From Clostridiales bacterium (GTDB lineage Bacteria > Bacillota > Clostridia > Oscillospirales > Oscillospiraceae), in contig PITX01000080.1 in assembly GCA_017577345.1 (NCBI GenBank), positions 1-6,470 on the forward strand: a stretch of DNA of 6,470 bases, in the 5' to 3' direction. Below are positions 5,357-6,470 of this stretch, one piece after another. The notes beneath the pieces were generated by a model. It searched no databases. It was given only the letters and a program-made list of their open reading frames with translations, and was not told the origin of the DNA. The stretch's first letter is position 1; every line of letters begins with the position of its first letter. A program made the translations under genes and the position numbers.

Positions 5357-6470
5357 TCACTTCACCTCCATTCTCTTAGCACCGGCCATGTAGAGACCGA
5401 GTTCTTCGACCGTGCAGGTCTTCGGGTCAAGCTCGCCGACGATCTCGCCCTCGTACATAACGAGGATGCGGTCGGACAGGCTCATAACTTCTTCCAGTTC
5501 GAGGGATACGAGCAGAACTGCATGACCGGCATCGCGGTGCGCAACGATCTGCTTGTGGATGTACTCGATCGCGCCGACATCCAAGCCGCGGGTCGGCTGA
5601 ACAGCGATCAGAAGCTCGGGATTCTTGTCGATCTCACGGGCGACAATTGCCTTCTGCTGGTTGCCGCCGGACATGGCACGCGCCATCGTGATGGGTCCCT
5701 GACCGCTTCTGACATCGTACTGGTCGATCAGGCGTTCTGCATAGGCGCGGATATTGCCCTTGCGCAGGAAGCCTGCCTTGTTTGTGAATTCCGGCTCGAA
5801 ATAACGCTGCAGAACCAGGTTGTTTTCGAGTGTATAGTCCAAAACCAGACCGTGCTTATGACGGTCTTCCGGAATGTGGCTCATACCGAGGACATTACGC
5901 TTACGGATCGGCATCTTGGTGATGTCCTTGCCGCACATTTCGATCTTGCCGCCCTTGAGCGGTTCCAGACCGGTCAGACCGTAAACAAGCTCTGTCTGAC
6001 CGTTGCCGTCAATACCTGCGATACAGACGATCTCACCGCGGCGGACCTTAAAGGAAACATTCTTGACTGCATTGTTATGATGCAGCTTGGAGGCAACTGT
6101 GATATCCTGAACATTCAGGACAGCATCGGTAGGATTAGCCGGATCCTTATGAACGACGAATTCAACATCGCGGCCGACCATCATGCGGGAGAGCTCTTCC
6201 TTCGTCGTATTGGCAACCTCAACAGTGCCGATGTACTTGCCCTTACGGAGGACGGAGCAACGGTCGGCAACAGCCATGATCTCATTGAGCTTATGCGAGA
6301 TGAACAGGATGGACTTGCCTTCCTTCGCCAGACCGCGCATGATTTCCATGAGTTCGTCGATTTCCTGCGGCGTCAGAACTGCCGTCGGTTCGTCAAAGAT
6401 CAGAATCTCGTTTTCACGGTAAAGCATCTTAAGGATCTCAGTACGCTGCTGCATAACGACCGTAATATCC
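5357..6470 (-). CDS. nupO: ABC transporter ATP-binding protein, double-domain, 5' end outside the window (NupO/YufO-like)
   Basis: Cytoplasmic ATPase subunit that powers the importer. Only the last 370 codons lie in the window; the frame stays open to the right edge, and the ATG at 6454 is internal because the preceding codons (Asp-Ile-Thr-Val-Val) continue the signature region. Numbering from the first complete visible residue, domain 1 shows its signature (TVVMQQR, 3-9), Walker [13 protein letters not shown] (22-33) and switch His59. Domain 2 has a degenerate Walker A, GIDGNGQT (152-159, Gln for Lys), a canonical signature MSGGNQQK (266-273), a Walker B region reading [15 protein letters not shown] (286-300) without the Asp-Glu pair, and Glu324 where the switch His would be. 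Family members have about 510 residues in total, so roughly 140 are missing, including the first Walker A. Degeneracy of domain 2 is typical of the YufO/RbsA class. Confidence 0.92.
   Translation of the reverse strand, partial: DITVVMQQRTEILKMLYRENEILIFDEPTAVLTPQEIDELMEIMRGLAKEGKSILFISHKLNEIMAVADRCSVLRKGKYIGTVEVANTTKEELSRMMVGRDVEFVVHKDPANPTDAVLNVQDITVASKLHHNNAVKNVSFKVRRGEIVCIAGIDGNGQTELVYGLTGLEPLKGGKIEMCGKDITKMPIRKRNVLGMSHIPEDRHKHGLVLDYTLENNLVLQRYFEPEFTNKAGFLRKGNIRAYAERLIDQYDVRSGQGPITMARAMSGGNQQKAIVAREIDKNPELLIAVQPTRGLDVGAIEYIHKQIVAHRDAGHAVLLVSLELEEVMSLSDRILVMYEGEIVGELDPKTCTVEELGLYMAGAKRMEVK
5362..5369 (-). promoter_or_regulatory. Full-length Shine-Dalgarno sequence for the first permease
   Basis: GGAGGTGA, an eight-base match to the 16S rRNA anti-SD, ends 6 nt before the ATG at 5355 and lies within the last codons of the ATPase gene. 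It supports a high permease translation rate and fixes the 383-residue start. Confidence 0.8.

Noticed and set aside
4180..5379. Plus-strand open frame of 399 codons antisense to the first permease
   Set aside because: It lies opposite a clear permease with family motifs, has no ribosome binding site, and its Gln/Asp/Cys-rich translation is what the reverse of a hydrophobic gene gives.

Overview
The window is roughly half GC. It looks like a low-redundancy chromosomal segment of a Gram-positive anaerobe, most likely a gut Clostridia member of the Ruminococcaceae/Oscillospiraceae type. This is an inference from strong AGGAGG-type ribosome binding sites before nearly every gene, sigma-A-like promoters, a BMP/Nup-type nucleoside ABC transporter, an archaeal/Thermotoga-type short adenosylhomocysteinase and compact intergenic gaps. 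There is no sign of a mobile element, CRISPR array, tRNA or rRNA.

Layout. Bases 1-171 hold no convincing gene. They contain a short palindrome, a perfect 17-bp inverted repeat and a strong terminator hairpin. Next comes a minus-strand S-adenosylhomocysteine (or S-inosylhomocysteine) hydrolase gene (174 to 1416). An 85-140 bp divergent promoter region separates it from a plus-strand gene (1556-2476) for a rhomboid-like membrane protein that lacks the catalytic residues and carries a Cys/His-rich tail. A bidirectional terminator (2485-2511) separates that gene from a convergent uridine/cytidine kinase (udk, minus). Upstream of udk on the minus strand, after a 101-bp gap with a large hairpin, is the end of an ABC importer operon. 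In transcription order it encodes a double-domain ATPase (cut by the right edge), permease 1 and permease 2. The three genes are packed with a 1-nt gap and a 1-nt overlap, so they are probably translationally coupled. The substrate-binding lipoprotein expected for this family would lie to the right of the window.

How the genes fit together. The importer resembles the B. subtilis NupOPQ / lactococcal NupABC class that brings in nucleosides. The kinase just downstream would trap imported pyrimidine nucleosides as monophosphates. Its base-recognition His is replaced by Tyr, which in the Thermus enzyme restricts the substrate to cytidine. The hydrolase at the left releases a purine nucleoside and homocysteine from the methylation by-product. 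Its adenine-contacting residues also differ from the classic enzyme, raising the possibility of an inosine-type substrate. The window is therefore mainly a nucleoside-handling neighbourhood, plus one uncharacterised membrane protein.
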